Shown: piece by piece, positions 18,423-27,579 of the stretch
Layout: each line of letters starts with the position of its first letter
Position numbering within the stretch: position 1 is the first letter of the stretch
Source: Singulisphaera sp. GP187
GTDB taxonomy: Bacteria > Planctomycetota > Planctomycetia > Isosphaerales > Isosphaeraceae
Reading direction: 5' to 3'
Length of the DNA stretch: 64,000 nucleotides
Assembly (NCBI RefSeq): GCF_900129635.1
Contig: NZ_FSRB01000001.1
Coordinates: 4,751,501-4,815,500, forward strand
Notes under the pieces: model-generated
The model's database searches: none
Told to the model about the DNA's origin: nothing
The model's input: the letters and a program-made list of their open reading frames with translations, nothing else
Made by a program: the position numbers and the translations under genes

Positions 18423-18611
18423 TTATTTCTGAGGAGACTTCGCCCGCGCTGCGTCGGCGGCCGCGCCGCTGGGCGGGCCGGTATCGACGGCAGCCGGGGA
18501 GGCTGCCGGCGCGGCCGGAGCCGGGGCCGGTTCGCTATTGCAACCGAGGAGCGCGGAGCCAGCTAGCAAGAACAGGGCAAGCGACGAGCGAATTCGAGAC
18601 GGCGTAATCAT
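18423..18611 (-). CDS. Small Ala/Pro-rich lipoprotein
   Basis: A 62-aa protein with a lipoprotein signal (SLALFLLAGSALLGC), lipobox LLGC near residue 24, then an Ala/Pro-rich tail (SEPAPAPAAPAASPAAV). It lies downstream of the DUF1559 gene at 18832-19812 on the same strand, echoing the DUF1559-plus-lipoprotein arrangement at 9.5-13.9 kb, but it has no beta-sandwich domain. It is probably real, although it is short. Confidence 0.65.
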   Translation of the reverse strand: MITPSRIRSSLALFLLAGSALLGCNSEPAPAPAAPAASPAAVDTGPPSGAAADAARAKSPQK

Positions 18612-18708
18612 GACATGTTCCCTGGGGGGTCGAGAGCTTACTCAGTTTCCTGATCTGACATGAGATCGTAGCCAATGCGAACCGCCGGTGCGACAGAAAG
18701 ACGGCCAA

Positions 18709-18743
18709 AGTCCCTCGAAGGAATCTGCTTCCTCCGAGGGACT
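18709..18743 (-). terminator. Hairpin between DUF1559 and the small lipoprotein gene
   Basis: AGTCCCTCG (18709-18717) pairs with CGAGGGACT (18735-18743), with a further GGAA/TTCC pairing inside. It lies 89 bp past the stop of the DUF1559 gene and upstream of the lipoprotein start, so it may end the first transcript or reduce read-through. Confidence 0.5.
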
Positions 18744-18831
18744 CCAGGCCTTGCTCCCGAGGGCGATGGCAATCGCGATGGCCCGCGACTCGCAACGACC
18801 GAATTCGTGATCGGCGAGCGTCTCAGACGAC

Positions 18832-19812
18832 TCAATAGGAGTCGGAACTCAGCACTTCGCTGCCGCTCGGGGTGCTCAAGGCACGCCAAACGTTAAGATT
18901 GACACTGTCCTTGACGAACCGGGCGCTCCCGTCGCCAAAGACGAGATTGACCCCACCCGAATGCCGACTTCGCGCGGCGTTGAACTTGGGCTCGTTTGTA
19001 TTGCACGGCGGGTTCCCTGGAATCACGGTGGGCGGGGCGCAGTAGGCGAGTTGGTCGGGAATCTTGGAGTTGGGCGTCGTGTACGCCATGAACATCGCGC
19101 AATTGTAGTCATCATTAAAGATGTCACCGCGATGATCGTAGTTCAGGTTTTCGTTGACACCGATGATGACTTCACCCACCAGAATCGTGTTGCTCGTGCC
19201 GTCGAGCATCTCCCGGAGCGACGTCGACATGTTCCCCTTGAACGGAGCGCTACTGAAGGTCACCGGACCGGCGGGCACATTGGTGGTCCAAGGGTTCGGG
19301 CCGGCGGTGCCTCGCCCCGCCTCGTTCTGCCAGTAGTGCGAGTTGCCCCAATTCGCGGCCATGTTGGCCTTCCGCCGCCGGTACCGCAGTGTCGGTTCCT
19401 GGATGGTCCCCGCCCCGGGATCGCTCGGGCATTGCCAGATCGAAAGGGTCGTCATCAGGGCGGTGGTCTGCTCCCACTCATAGAAGGGGAGGCTAAAGTT
19501 GATCGCGTTGTAGAGCGCCCCTTGTTCGAAGAAGGGCAAGATCATGAAGCCCCAAGTCCGCCGATTATCGTTCGGCGACACGGTCGAATAAGTGTACCCA
19601 CTCCCCATTCGGCCGATCGGAAAGGCCCCCGCGGTATCATGATAGTTATGCATCGCGATGCCCATCTGCTTGAAATTATTAATGCATTGGGCACGCCGTG
19701 CCGCTTCCCGCGCCGCTTGCACGGCTGGCAATAGCAACGCGATCAGGACCGCGATAATCGCAATGACGACCAGCAATTCGATCAAGGTGAATGCACGCCG
19801 CCGAGTGGACAT
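18832..19812 (-). CDS. DUF1559 pseudopilin-like protein
   Basis: A 326-aa protein with the prepilin-like start MSTRRRAFTLIELLVVI, where cleavage would follow the Ala in place of the usual Gly. The DUF1559 region has INNFKQMGIAMHNYH and ILPFFEQGALYNAINF. The H-X9-DG motif is HSGGVNLVFGDG, and the protein ends in SSDSY like the two copies at 9.5 and 12.4 kb. Sequence identity to those copies is much lower, so it is an independent paralogue. It is probably transcribed alone from the long upstream intergenic region. Confidence 0.94.
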   Translation of the reverse strand: MSTRRRAFTLIELLVVIAIIAVLIALLLPAVQAAREAARRAQCINNFKQMGIAMHNYHDTAGAFPIGRMGSGYTYSTVSPNDNRRTWGFMILPFFEQGALYNAINFSLPFYEWEQTTALMTTLSIWQCPSDPGAGTIQEPTLRYRRRKANMAANWGNSHYWQNEAGRGTAGPNPWTTNVPAGPVTFSSAPFKGNMSTSLREMLDGTSNTILVGEVIIGVNENLNYDHRGDIFNDDYNCAMFMAYTTPNSKIPDQLAYCAPPTVIPGNPPCNTNEPKFNAARSRHSGGVNLVFGDGSARFVKDSVNLNVWRALSTPSGSEVLSSDSY

Positions 19813-20973
19813 GAGATTGCTCCTCAGTTACGAAGACCGATTCGTAAAAGTGCGACTTGCAGCGAATGTCCAGTGAAGCGTTCGACGGCCGGGTCGCAAC
19901 GAATGCCCCCTTATCCGAGCGATGCTTCCCATCGGGGTGTCTTGCAATCGCAGGGTTTGTCCTCCTCTCCGTCGGTGATCCTTCCGGTCGGGAATCCGTC
20001 ACCGAAGCTCGATGGGCAACCCGCAGCCTCACATGTCGACGGGTGCGACTCAAGCCCCTCAAACCCACTCACACCGATCCCCCCGCCGGGTCACCCTCTC
20101 AGACCGCCAAAGGCCATACCGCCTAATCGCACCAGATCGTACAGCCGACGAATCGGCGGAATCAGCGGTCAAATTCCCAAGGAATTCGTTAGCCACCGAA
20201 ACCGAATTCATTCATTCAACGAGCTATATAAGGCATGACAACTTCTCTTTGAAGCATCGTACAACAGGCGGGTTTCCGTCAAGGAAAAAATCAGGAGTCG
20301 CAAATATTCCCAAAACCAGGATACGAGTGAATGTCTCGCAGTGATCATCACATCACGTAGCCATGCAGCAAGACACACGTGGGGATGGCGGGAGTCGTCT
20401 CAAATCCATGGCCCCTTCCCCCACCGCGCCACCAAGCGGTGCGATCACCGTCTCCGCACCGCACAAGCCGTGCTGGGAGCAACCGCGAGAGCGGTTCCGC
20501 TTCGAGTGGCTCAGATCATGGTGCCCAACCCCCGGACAACAGGCGTTCCGTGGGCTCAGGCCGTCCGCTCGGCGACGGTTTTTTTCTGAGAAGCTCTTGG
20601 GGCTCCGCCCCCTGGCACCAGGCTATTTAGACCACGAATCTTCAAACTCACTATCAAGCACAAGTTCCACACACACAACTACGTTATCAATTGCGTGCCG
20701 TACCCGCTCTCCATTGCTATCTTCGATTCTCTCGTTGTTTCACGCGGATTTGGTGTTGCGGAAGTCCGCAAGAGTCAGGCCCGCACTTGCGGACCATCCG
20801 TCATGGGTCATCATCGCGGGCAAGACCTCCGACGAGGCCGCAATCGAAGCGGGTCCGCAAGATCGGCCTCTGCGGGACTCGTCGGAGCAACGATGACGTC
20901 AAGGCCGTTCACACCGAAGAGAGGAAAAGCGGGTTCGGCAATGCGTTACGTGGGAAGTGGACACCGTACCGAC
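19813..20973. other. 1.16-kb intergenic region without a recognised gene
   Basis: The short frames here do not look coding. The part next to 19812 should hold the promoter of the DUF1559 gene. A GGGGCTCCGCCCC palindrome lies near 20600, and a 9-bp stem (GTCCGCAAG 20764-20772 with CTTGCGGAC 20786-20794) lies downstream of the next minus-strand gene and may be its terminator. The stretch 20140-20350 is AT-richer than average. Confidence 0.5.
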
Positions 20974-21333
20974 TCAGATGCCAATACCGGACAGCACGTC
21001 GATCAGCCGAAGGACGATGTCGGTCGCCACCGGCGCCTTCGTCTCCGCTTTGATGACCGCTTGCTCGAGCCGTTCCTTGGCCGCTTCGATCAGACCGGGT
21101 TCGTGCTGGTCGCTCACCGCGCGGACCAACTGGGCGGTGCTCTGGGCGAGAGCTTCCGTCTGAGGCTCAGGCGGGTGCAGCGCCGCGGTCAGATCCCCCA
21201 GGAGGTCGGCCGCCTCCGTCCTGACTTCCGGCTCCAGATGCTCCGCCTCGCGCAGCCGGCGTGCGAGTTCCTCAATATCCTTCGCGACCGGAAGGTCGGA
21301 TGACTCCTCGCCCTTCGACGGTTGGTCCTGCAT
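20974..21333 (-). CDS. DUF4404-like small helical protein
   Basis: A 119-aa mostly helical, acidic protein. The pattern LARRLREAEHLEPEVRTEA and a short Pro-containing linker followed by two helices resembles DUF4404 proteins, which are short and uncharacterised; this assignment is tentative. The ATG at 21333 has AGGAG upstream on the minus strand (complement of CTCCT at 21343-21347); an in-frame extension further upstream is not helical-protein-like. The C-terminus is hydrophobic (IVLRLIDVLSGIGI). It is cytoplasmic, since no signal peptide is present. Confidence 0.72.
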   Translation of the reverse strand: MQDQPSKGEESSDLPVAKDIEELARRLREAEHLEPEVRTEAADLLGDLTAALHPPEPQTEALAQSTAQLVRAVSDQHEPGLIEAAKERLEQAVIKAETKAPVATDIVLRLIDVLSGIGI

Positions 21334-21522
21334 GGCTTGAGACTCCTTTTGAGGAGGCGACGCGAGTCGGTAGACCCGCAAGCGCAATGCTACAGCGGCG
21401 CAAGTCATCCCACCAGGGGCCGGCTCCAGGCCGGGATGCCGATCGCACGCAACCTCCCCCTTGGCTTCGCCTCGAAGCGAGTGGGGGCCGTGCTCATTTC
21501 GACAGCCCCCCGTCTTGCCCCT

Positions 21523-21638
21523 GATTCACGCGGAGACGCGGAGGGGTGGGAGAGGTTGCCAGCCGACCCCCCCCACAATCGTCATTATCGCAACTGTCGA
21601 TCATTATCAGTTCTCCTTCCTCCGCGTCTCGGCGTGAT
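21523..21638. repeat. Imperfect ~20-bp inverted repeat in the 21334-21642 intergenic region
   Basis: The left arm (21523-21544, core CGGAGACGCGGAGG) and the right arm (21619-21638, core CCTCCGCGTCTC) are complementary apart from two positions. The region has no gene. The repeat lies just past the 3' end of the prenyltransferase-fold gene on the minus strand and could end that transcript. It may belong to a dispersed family of short repeats. Confidence 0.6.
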
Positions 21639-21642
21639 TTAC

Positions 21643-22728
21643 CTATCTCTGATAAATCGGCAAATACCGATACTCTACCGCCAGGGCGAGCACCGCCATC
21701 GCCGTGCAGTAGTTCCGGCCGCCGGAGCGGTCGTTGCCGTCGGCGGAGAGCCAACTGCCGTCGCGGTCTTGATGTTCCAGGAGGATCGCGACGAGCTTGG
21801 GGTAGTAGGCGAGGAAGTACTTGTCACCCATCTGGAACATCGCTTGCGAACAGTAATAGACTTCGTAGAAGAAGTAGGAGCCGGACCAACGCGGGGGGTG
21901 GCCGAGCAGGTACTCGGCACCTGCGACGGCTTCGGGGGTTTGGTGCTCGCCGCAGATTTCCAGGGCGAGGATGCCGGTGCCGGTCCTCGGGTTGTTCGGG
22001 CCGCCACCGGGTTGGTAGCCGAAGCCCCCTTCGCGGCTGGCGCACCGTTTGAGGTAGTCGATCGCTCGGTCGATGTTTTCGGAGGGGACGGCGCAGCCGG
22101 CGGACTTGGCGGCGCGAAGGGCCATGACCTGCCAACCGCTCACGCTCAGGTCGCTGTCCCGGCTGGTTGGCTGATAGCGCCAGCCGCCGCTGTTCTCCGG
22201 GTTCTTGGCCAGGTTCTGCGCCAGCAGGATCAGCTTGACGGCACGGCCGAGGGCCTCGCGGGCCCGGTCGGCCATGGGGGCGTCGGCGGTCATACCAACG
22301 ACTTCGGCAAGCATTAACGTGCTGATGCCATGGCAGTACATCGGGCCGTGGCTCGTGTTCGAGACTAGTAGGCCGTTGGAACGCTGGTGGTCGAGGACGT
22401 AGACGATCCCCTTCTCGACCGACTCGCGATACGGGCCGGGCGCGCCCGGGACGTGACCGGCGGAGAGGAACGCCATCACCGCGAGTGAAGTGACCGAGGT
22501 GGCCCGGCCGAACCCGCCCGACTCCCACGAGCCATCCGGCTTCTGCGCCGACTGCAAATAATCCAAGGCGCGGTGCACGGCCGCGTCGGCCGCAGGCGAG
22601 GCGGGCCGTGGGGTCGTGCCCCCGCCGGGCACGTCCTGCGCGGCGAGCGCGGTCGGGTAACCGAGCGTGAGGACGAAAACAATCAAGGCCATGGAAACGG
22701 CGGCAGTGCGGAACGAGAACCCGATCAT
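21643..22728 (-). CDS. Secreted prenyltransferase/squalene-oxidase-fold repeat protein
   Basis: A 361-aa protein with an N-terminal signal sequence (MALIVFVLTLGYPTALAAQ) and alpha/alpha-toroid repeats of the prenyltransferase and squalene-oxidase type: ALDYLQSAQKPDGSWESGG, AIDYLKRCASREGGFGYQP, and LLEHQDRDGSWLSADG. It lacks the DxDD-type acid motif of cyclases, so it is more likely a binding or structural protein than a terpene enzyme. Its start overlaps the stop of the large upstream gene by 4 bp, so the two are translated together. Confidence 0.88.
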   Translation of the reverse strand: MIGFSFRTAAVSMALIVFVLTLGYPTALAAQDVPGGGTTPRPASPAADAAVHRALDYLQSAQKPDGSWESGGFGRATSVTSLAVMAFLSAGHVPGAPGPYRESVEKGIVYVLDHQRSNGLLVSNTSHGPMYCHGISTLMLAEVVGMTADAPMADRAREALGRAVKLILLAQNLAKNPENSGGWRYQPTSRDSDLSVSGWQVMALRAAKSAGCAVPSENIDRAIDYLKRCASREGGFGYQPGGGPNNPRTGTGILALEICGEHQTPEAVAGAEYLLGHPPRWSGSYFFYEVYYCSQAMFQMGDKYFLAYYPKLVAILLEHQDRDGSWLSADGNDRSGGRNYCTAMAVLALAVEYRYLPIYQR

Positions 22729-25700
22729 GGCCGTGGCGCATCGCCGGTGGCGATCTCCTGGAAGTAGAGCTGGATGAGCCGGGCGTAGTCGTCGCGATAG
22801 CGGCTCTGGGACATCTGGAGGATCTCGGTGCGGAGGTGGCCGGGGAGCTCGCCCCAGGCGCGGCCGGTCTTGCTCTGGATCAAGGCCTTGAGCTCGCTCA
22901 GGTCGAGACTCCCAGGCGCGGCGACCGCCCCTTTGGGGTCGCGGTTCCGACCTTGAGGCCCCCCCGGCCCCGGCTCGCCCTGACCCGCGAGCGCGGATTC
23001 AGCCGGACCCGGTTCTTCTCCCTGACCTTGGCCTTGACCTTGACGCGAAGCGGCCTGGTTGGCGGCGGCGTTCAGGTCCTGGGCGGCCTGGTTCAAGGTC
23101 TGCTGAGCGGCCTGGGCGGCTTGCCGACCCTCTGGGGCAGGGTTACGGGCCTGGTCGAGCTGGCGGGCGGCCTGGCGCATCGCCTCGCGAGCCGCGTCGA
23201 GGGGGCCGTGCGGACCGGCTTGGCCGGGGGTGGGCGGGGCCTCGGCCGGGCGGTCGGCGCGGAGCGAGGCGGCGAGGTCTTCGGCCTGCTGGGCGCCGCG
23301 CTCCACGATCTCGGCGGCCCGACGCTGGGAGTCGCGGGCGGCGGCGGACTGGCCCTTGGCGAGTTGATCGACCCCTTGGTCCATGGCACGCGGGGCCTGC
23401 TCGCCGAGGAGCTGGGCAGCCTCGTGCGCCGGGCCATGAGCGCGAGGGCTGAGTGGACGGGCCCGCTCACCAAGCCCCGTCAGTTCGCGACCGAGAGCGG
23501 CGGCCTCCTGGCTCAACACCTGCTGCGGCTCGGCCCGCTCGCCCAGGATCGTTTGCAGCCGCTCGCGGAGCAAGCGTTCCCGGCGCGCCAGTTGGCTCGC
23601 CGCCTCGGCCTGCTTCGCGCCGATCTCGAGCTCCCGATCGACCGGGGCCGCGGCAACTTCCGGCTGCGCGGGGAGGCCTGGCGCACTCATCGCCTGTCGA
23701 CCGCCGAGCCGGTCGGCCAGGGCCCGGACGGCTTCAACCGCCCCGGCAACGGCCTCGCGTGGACTGTGGCTCGGGTCGGGGTCAGCCAGAGCCAGGGCGG
23801 CCTGCTCCGCCTGGCGGACGGCCTCGGCCTGTGCGAGCGGGGCGTCGGGGGCGGGCAAGGCCCGGAGCGCCGTCGCAATCCGCCGCTGGTCGGCGGCCTC
23901 AACGGCGCGGTCGACCGGCGGGTTGGTCCGCTCCTGGAGGGCACGCTGGTCGTCGGCCAGCTCGGCGGCCAGGTCGTCGGCGGGGACACGTCCCTGGATC
24001 TTTTGCTGAAGCCGATCGAGGGCCGTGCGCGCCTCGAGCTGAGCTGCGGGTAAAGCCGCTCGCAAGGCCTCTCGTGCCGCCAAGGGGGACGAAGCGTCCT
24101 TCGGGTCGGCGACTTGCTTGAGGGCCTCGGCCAGGGCTCGTGCACTCCGGGCCGCGCGGTCACGTTGGGGTTCGTGACGAGGTTCGGATTCGAGTGTCCC
24201 CTTGGCCAGCGCGTCGGCGACCTTGGCCTGGATCGGGGCGAGCGCGGTCAGGCGGTTGGCCAGGTCTTCGGCGGCCCGGTTCGGGTCGTGAGGGCGGCCG
24301 GGATGAGGGGCCGTCTCGCGGAGGTGGCGTTCGAGGTCACGGGCCACCCCTTCGCTCCGGCGACGGGCCTCGTCGACCTGGCGGCGGGCCGGCTCCTGGC
24401 GGCGCGAGGCGTCGGGCAAGAGGTCGGCCAGGCGTCTGAGGTCGCGTCGTGCCGCATTCTGACGCTCCTCGATGTCGCGCGGTGCCAGGGTCTTGAGCGC
24501 CTCGACGGCCCTGGCCGTGCTCTGGAATGCCGCGAGCGCCGCATCCACGGGGAATCGCTTCGCGGCCTCAGAGCCGGGGGCTGCGTCCGCGGGGCCTTGG
24601 ATCGTCTCGGCCAGGCGGGCGATCTCCGCCTGTCGCACCAGCAACGGGGCGAGGCGGTTCGCGAGCGCGTTCTTCTCCTCGGCCGTCGGCTCGCCCTGGG
24701 CCGGTTTGTGCTCGCGAATCGCTTCGGCGACTTGACTGCCGAGCGCGTCCTGACGGCGGGCCAGGCGCTGGGCCAGGGCCTGCGAATCGCCCGGGATGTC
24801 CTCAAGGTCGCGGGCGAGCCGGCGGAGCTCGCTCTCCGCATGCTCGAGCCGCTGGCGGGCCTGATCGAGGTCGCCGCGTTCGATCGGCTCGGCGGCCTGG
24901 TGGACCGGATCGGTATTCAAGCGCCCTCGACCGCTCTCCGCGAGCGCGGGGTCCACCTCGAGTGCCAGGCGGCGGGCGTCGTCCTCAAGCGCGCGCTGGG
25001 CCTCGGCCAGCGCCTTCAGCTCCTTGCCCTGGGCCGAGAGATCGGTGGCGCGACGGGCCTCGTCACGCTGGCGAGCGGCAAGGTCACGGGCGCGGCGGGC
25101 GAGCGTCTCGGCTTCGGCGGCCTGGGCCGCGAGGACGTCGGCGCGGAGGGCGGGCGAGTTCTTGAGAAGCGTCTCGAGGTCCTTCTCGACGGCGGCCTGC
25201 TCGGTCTGGAGCCGGTCGAGCTGGCTGCGGTCGGCGGCCTTGTCGGCCGCCTGATCGGCGAGGGCCGCCTCGCGGCTGGCCAGGTCGCGGAGCTGCCGCA
25301 ACTCGGCCTCGCCGCGGGCCAAAGCGTCAAACTGACGCTGGAGGTCGTCGAGCCGAGTCGAGACGGCGGCGAGCCGGGAGTCGGCCTGGCGGAGGTCGTT
25401 CAGACGGCGCGTGGGGTCGGCCTGCCCCCCGGCCTGTTCGAGCATCGCGCGGCTGGCCTCGGCCTCAACCTCGGCAACCTGCCGGGTCGGGCGGGCGAGG
25501 AGACCGAACCGCGAGTCGGCGGCAAGCTCGCGGGCCAGAAGCTGGAGCCGGTCGCTCACGCCCCTGGCCTCAGCCTCGCGCCGGGTGAGGGCCTGCTGGC
25601 GATCGCGATCCCACTGGCCATTGCCGCGCAGAACAGCGTCGGCGGCGTAGCGGAGTTGCTCGGTCTCCTTGCGGTTCTCGGCGTTCGCCGCCTTCAACGC

Positions 25701-27383
25701 ATCGATCTTCGCCTGAAACGCCTCGCGTTCAGCCCGGGCCTGCCTCGCCTGCAACGACTCGACCTGCGCGACGATCGCCAAGGTCCCGGCCGGCAACCAG
25801 ACGACGTTCGGACCGCGCGGGGCGGGACGGTTATCGGCCACTCGAACGCGATACGACAGGGTATCCCCGGGCCTCAGCCCGAGCGGCCCGAAGCTCAGGG
25901 ACGCCTCGCCGCGAGCCGACCGCGTTCCCAGGCCCTTCACGGCCGCGGCGACACAGCCAGGCCCTCCCCCTTCGGCCACGGCGGTCGGCTCGGCTCCCCC
26001 GCGCTGGATTGCATAATGAAGCTCGACCGAGGCCACCGCGACGTCGTCACGGGCCGCGACGGCCAGGCGCAACGTATCCCCCGCGCTGGCCTCCGTCATC
26101 GGAGCCGGTCCTGCCGGGACGGCGACCACCGGAGGGGCGTCGGCCCGAACGACCAGTCGGCGCAACGGTTCGACCGAACCGGCCAAGTCCTCCTCGTCCC
26201 GGAGCGCGAGCGTGTACGGTCCGGACTCCTCGGCGATCAGCGTCGCCAAGGCCCGCTTCCGGTCGGGTCCGAGCACCGCCGCGACCGGCTTCAGCCGCTT
26301 CGGCCAGCCGACTTCGACCGCACGGACCGGCCGGCTGGCCGAAATGCCCAAGAGGATCCGGCTCCCTTCCCAGGCCTCGATCCGCCCCGGATCGCGTGCC
26401 AGGGCGGGCGGCAAGCCAGTGTACGCGGGCGGCTCGACCCGCGCCTCGACCGCCACGACCGCCGGCGGCTCGATCGCCTTGATCCGAAACGTTCGGCTGA
26501 CGGCCGATCCACTGACGATCCGGTAGCGTAACGAGCCGGCCAGCCTCGGCAGCGTCACCGAGAACGCACGAGTCCCCACGGGCGAACGTGAGCCGAGCGT
26601 CTCCGGCATCGCGACCCGGCGCGGGGTCCGCTTGCCCTTGCCCTCGTCGGTCCACTCGAGCCAGGCGCTGGCGGACGCCGGGTCTTGACCGTAGCGCGGG
26701 TGAACTTGGGCCGAGACCACCAAGTCAGCCCCGAGCGCGGCCGAGCCGTCGCCCGGCGCAACGGTCAGCACATAACGGCCCACCCGATCGAGGTCGGCCC
26801 AAGGGGCGACGAACCGCCGGGCCAGGGCGGCAAACGGGTCGGGCCAGATCAGGCCAGGCGCAACCACCAAGGCCAACATCAGCCCCCCCAGGGCCAGCCG
26901 CCTTGTCGAACCACGGAGCGCGACCAGACGCGAAGGATCCATCACCCCGGCGTAGGCCGAAGCTGAGCCGGCGAGGGCGGCGACCAACTCAGGTGAACCG
27001 TTCAGGCGACCGGAACGACCGAGCAAGCCGACCACCGCGCTCAGCCGCTCGCCGAGACTCGGCTCGGCACGCTCGGCGATCGCGGCCAATTCCAGGTGAT
27101 CCGCCTTGCGGACCAGAGGACCGACGACGCGTGAAACGAACAGGAATCCGACCGCGACCAGCCAGCCGCCCCAGATTCCCCAACGGACCGCCAGCGGCAA
27201 GACCAGCATGAAGTCGGCCGTCATCCCAAGGGCCGCGCCGAGGGCGGCGACGAAGGCGGTGATTCCGAGTCCCCGGAACACCGCCCCAGCGCGGAGCCGA
27301 CGGTCGAGTTGACCGAGGAGGCGGCGGATCGGGTCAGGTAAGTGAGGCGGCGTCGATCGCGTTGGGGGCCTGACCTGAGCCAT
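22725..27383 (-). CDS. DUF4175-like giant coiled-coil membrane protein
   Basis: A 1552-aa protein. The first 220 residues carry membrane helices (FRGLGITAFVAALGAALGMT, then WGIWGGWLVAVGFLFVSRVV and LALGGLMLALVVAPGLIW). Beta-rich Ig-like segments fill about 220-540, as in DUF4175 proteins. From about 550 to 1420 the chain is Ala/Glu/Gln/Arg-rich and coiled-coil-like, with many LARREA- and QAAEA-type heptads. The end is Gln/Gly-rich (QGQGQGEEPGP) before a short domain (LPGHLRTEILQMSQSRYRDD). In planctomycetes this type of gene often sits near MoxR/DUF58/BatA genes; here that operon is about 14 kb away. Function unknown. Confidence 0.88.
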   Translation of the reverse strand: MAQVRPPTRSTPPHLPDPIRRLLGQLDRRLRAGAVFRGLGITAFVAALGAALGMTADFMLVLPLAVRWGIWGGWLVAVGFLFVSRVVGPLVRKADHLELAAIAERAEPSLGERLSAVVGLLGRSGRLNGSPELVAALAGSASAYAGVMDPSRLVALRGSTRRLALGGLMLALVVAPGLIWPDPFAALARRFVAPWADLDRVGRYVLTVAPGDGSAALGADLVVSAQVHPRYGQDPASASAWLEWTDEGKGKRTPRRVAMPETLGSRSPVGTRAFSVTLPRLAGSLRYRIVSGSAVSRTFRIKAIEPPAVVAVEARVEPPAYTGLPPALARDPGRIEAWEGSRILLGISASRPVRAVEVGWPKRLKPVAAVLGPDRKRALATLIAEESGPYTLALRDEEDLAGSVEPLRRLVVRADAPPVVAVPAGPAPMTEASAGDTLRLAVAARDDVAVASVELHYAIQRGGAEPTAVAEGGGPGCVAAAVKGLGTRSARGEASLSFGPLGLRPGDTLSYRVRVADNRPAPRGPNVVWLPAGTLAIVAQVESLQARQARAEREAFQAKIDALKAANAENRKETEQLRYAADAVLRGNGQWDRDRQQALTRREAEARGVSDRLQLLARELAADSRFGLLARPTRQVAEVEAEASRAMLEQAGGQADPTRRLNDLRQADSRLAAVSTRLDDLQRQFDALARGEAELRQLRDLASREAALADQAADKAADRSQLDRLQTEQAAVEKDLETLLKNSPALRADVLAAQAAEAETLARRARDLAARQRDEARRATDLSAQGKELKALAEAQRALEDDARRLALEVDPALAESGRGRLNTDPVHQAAEPIERGDLDQARQRLEHAESELRRLARDLEDIPGDSQALAQRLARRQDALGSQVAEAIREHKPAQGEPTAEEKNALANRLAPLLVRQAEIARLAETIQGPADAAPGSEAAKRFPVDAALAAFQSTARAVEALKTLAPRDIEERQNAARRDLRRLADLLPDASRRQEPARRQVDEARRRSEGVARDLERHLRETAPHPGRPHDPNRAAEDLANRLTALAPIQAKVADALAKGTLESEPRHEPQRDRAARSARALAEALKQVADPKDASSPLAAREALRAALPAAQLEARTALDRLQQKIQGRVPADDLAAELADDQRALQERTNPPVDRAVEAADQRRIATALRALPAPDAPLAQAEAVRQAEQAALALADPDPSHSPREAVAGAVEAVRALADRLGGRQAMSAPGLPAQPEVAAAPVDRELEIGAKQAEAASQLARRERLLRERLQTILGERAEPQQVLSQEAAALGRELTGLGERARPLSPRAHGPAHEAAQLLGEQAPRAMDQGVDQLAKGQSAAARDSQRRAAEIVERGAQQAEDLAASLRADRPAEAPPTPGQAGPHGPLDAAREAMRQAARQLDQARNPAPEGRQAAQAAQQTLNQAAQDLNAAANQAASRQGQGQGQGEEPGPAESALAGQGEPGPGGPQGRNRDPKGAVAAPGSLDLSELKALIQSKTGRAWGELPGHLRTEILQMSQSRYRDDYARLIQLYFQEIATGDAPRP

Positions 27384-27514
27384 CGCGGGGAACCCCTTCG
27401 GTAAGGGTCATCTGGCGGGGGACGGCGACGCGCCGACGAGGCCTTGATGAATCCAGGGTACGGCCAGGCCCCGCAATGGGCAACCGCTCCCTTTTTTCGG
27501 TCATGACCGCGCAG

Positions 27515-27552
27515 CGAAACACCCCCGGAGCGATCGATCCGGGGGTGTTTCG
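27515..27552 (-). terminator. Strong 15-bp hairpin terminator
   Basis: CGAAACACCCCCGGA (27515-27529) and TCCGGGGGTGTTTCG (27538-27552) are exact complements over an 8-nt loop. It lies 28 bp past the stop of the Ala/Pro-rich protein gene on the minus strand and before the start of the DUF4175-like gene. The stem itself carries the T-run, which is common for this class. Confidence 0.8.
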
Positions 27553-27579
27553 GGTTTCATTCACGTGACCGTTTGGGGA

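Noticed and set aside
20590..20630. Sequence GGGGCTCCGCCCCCTGGCACCA considered as a tRNA 3' end
   Set aside because: No acceptor, anticodon or T-arm partner could be built around it; it is better explained as a short palindromic repeat.
24114..26531. 805-codon open frame on the plus strand
   Set aside because: It is antisense to the DUF4175-like gene, whose membrane helices and coiled coil are convincing; the plus-strand translation is low complexity.
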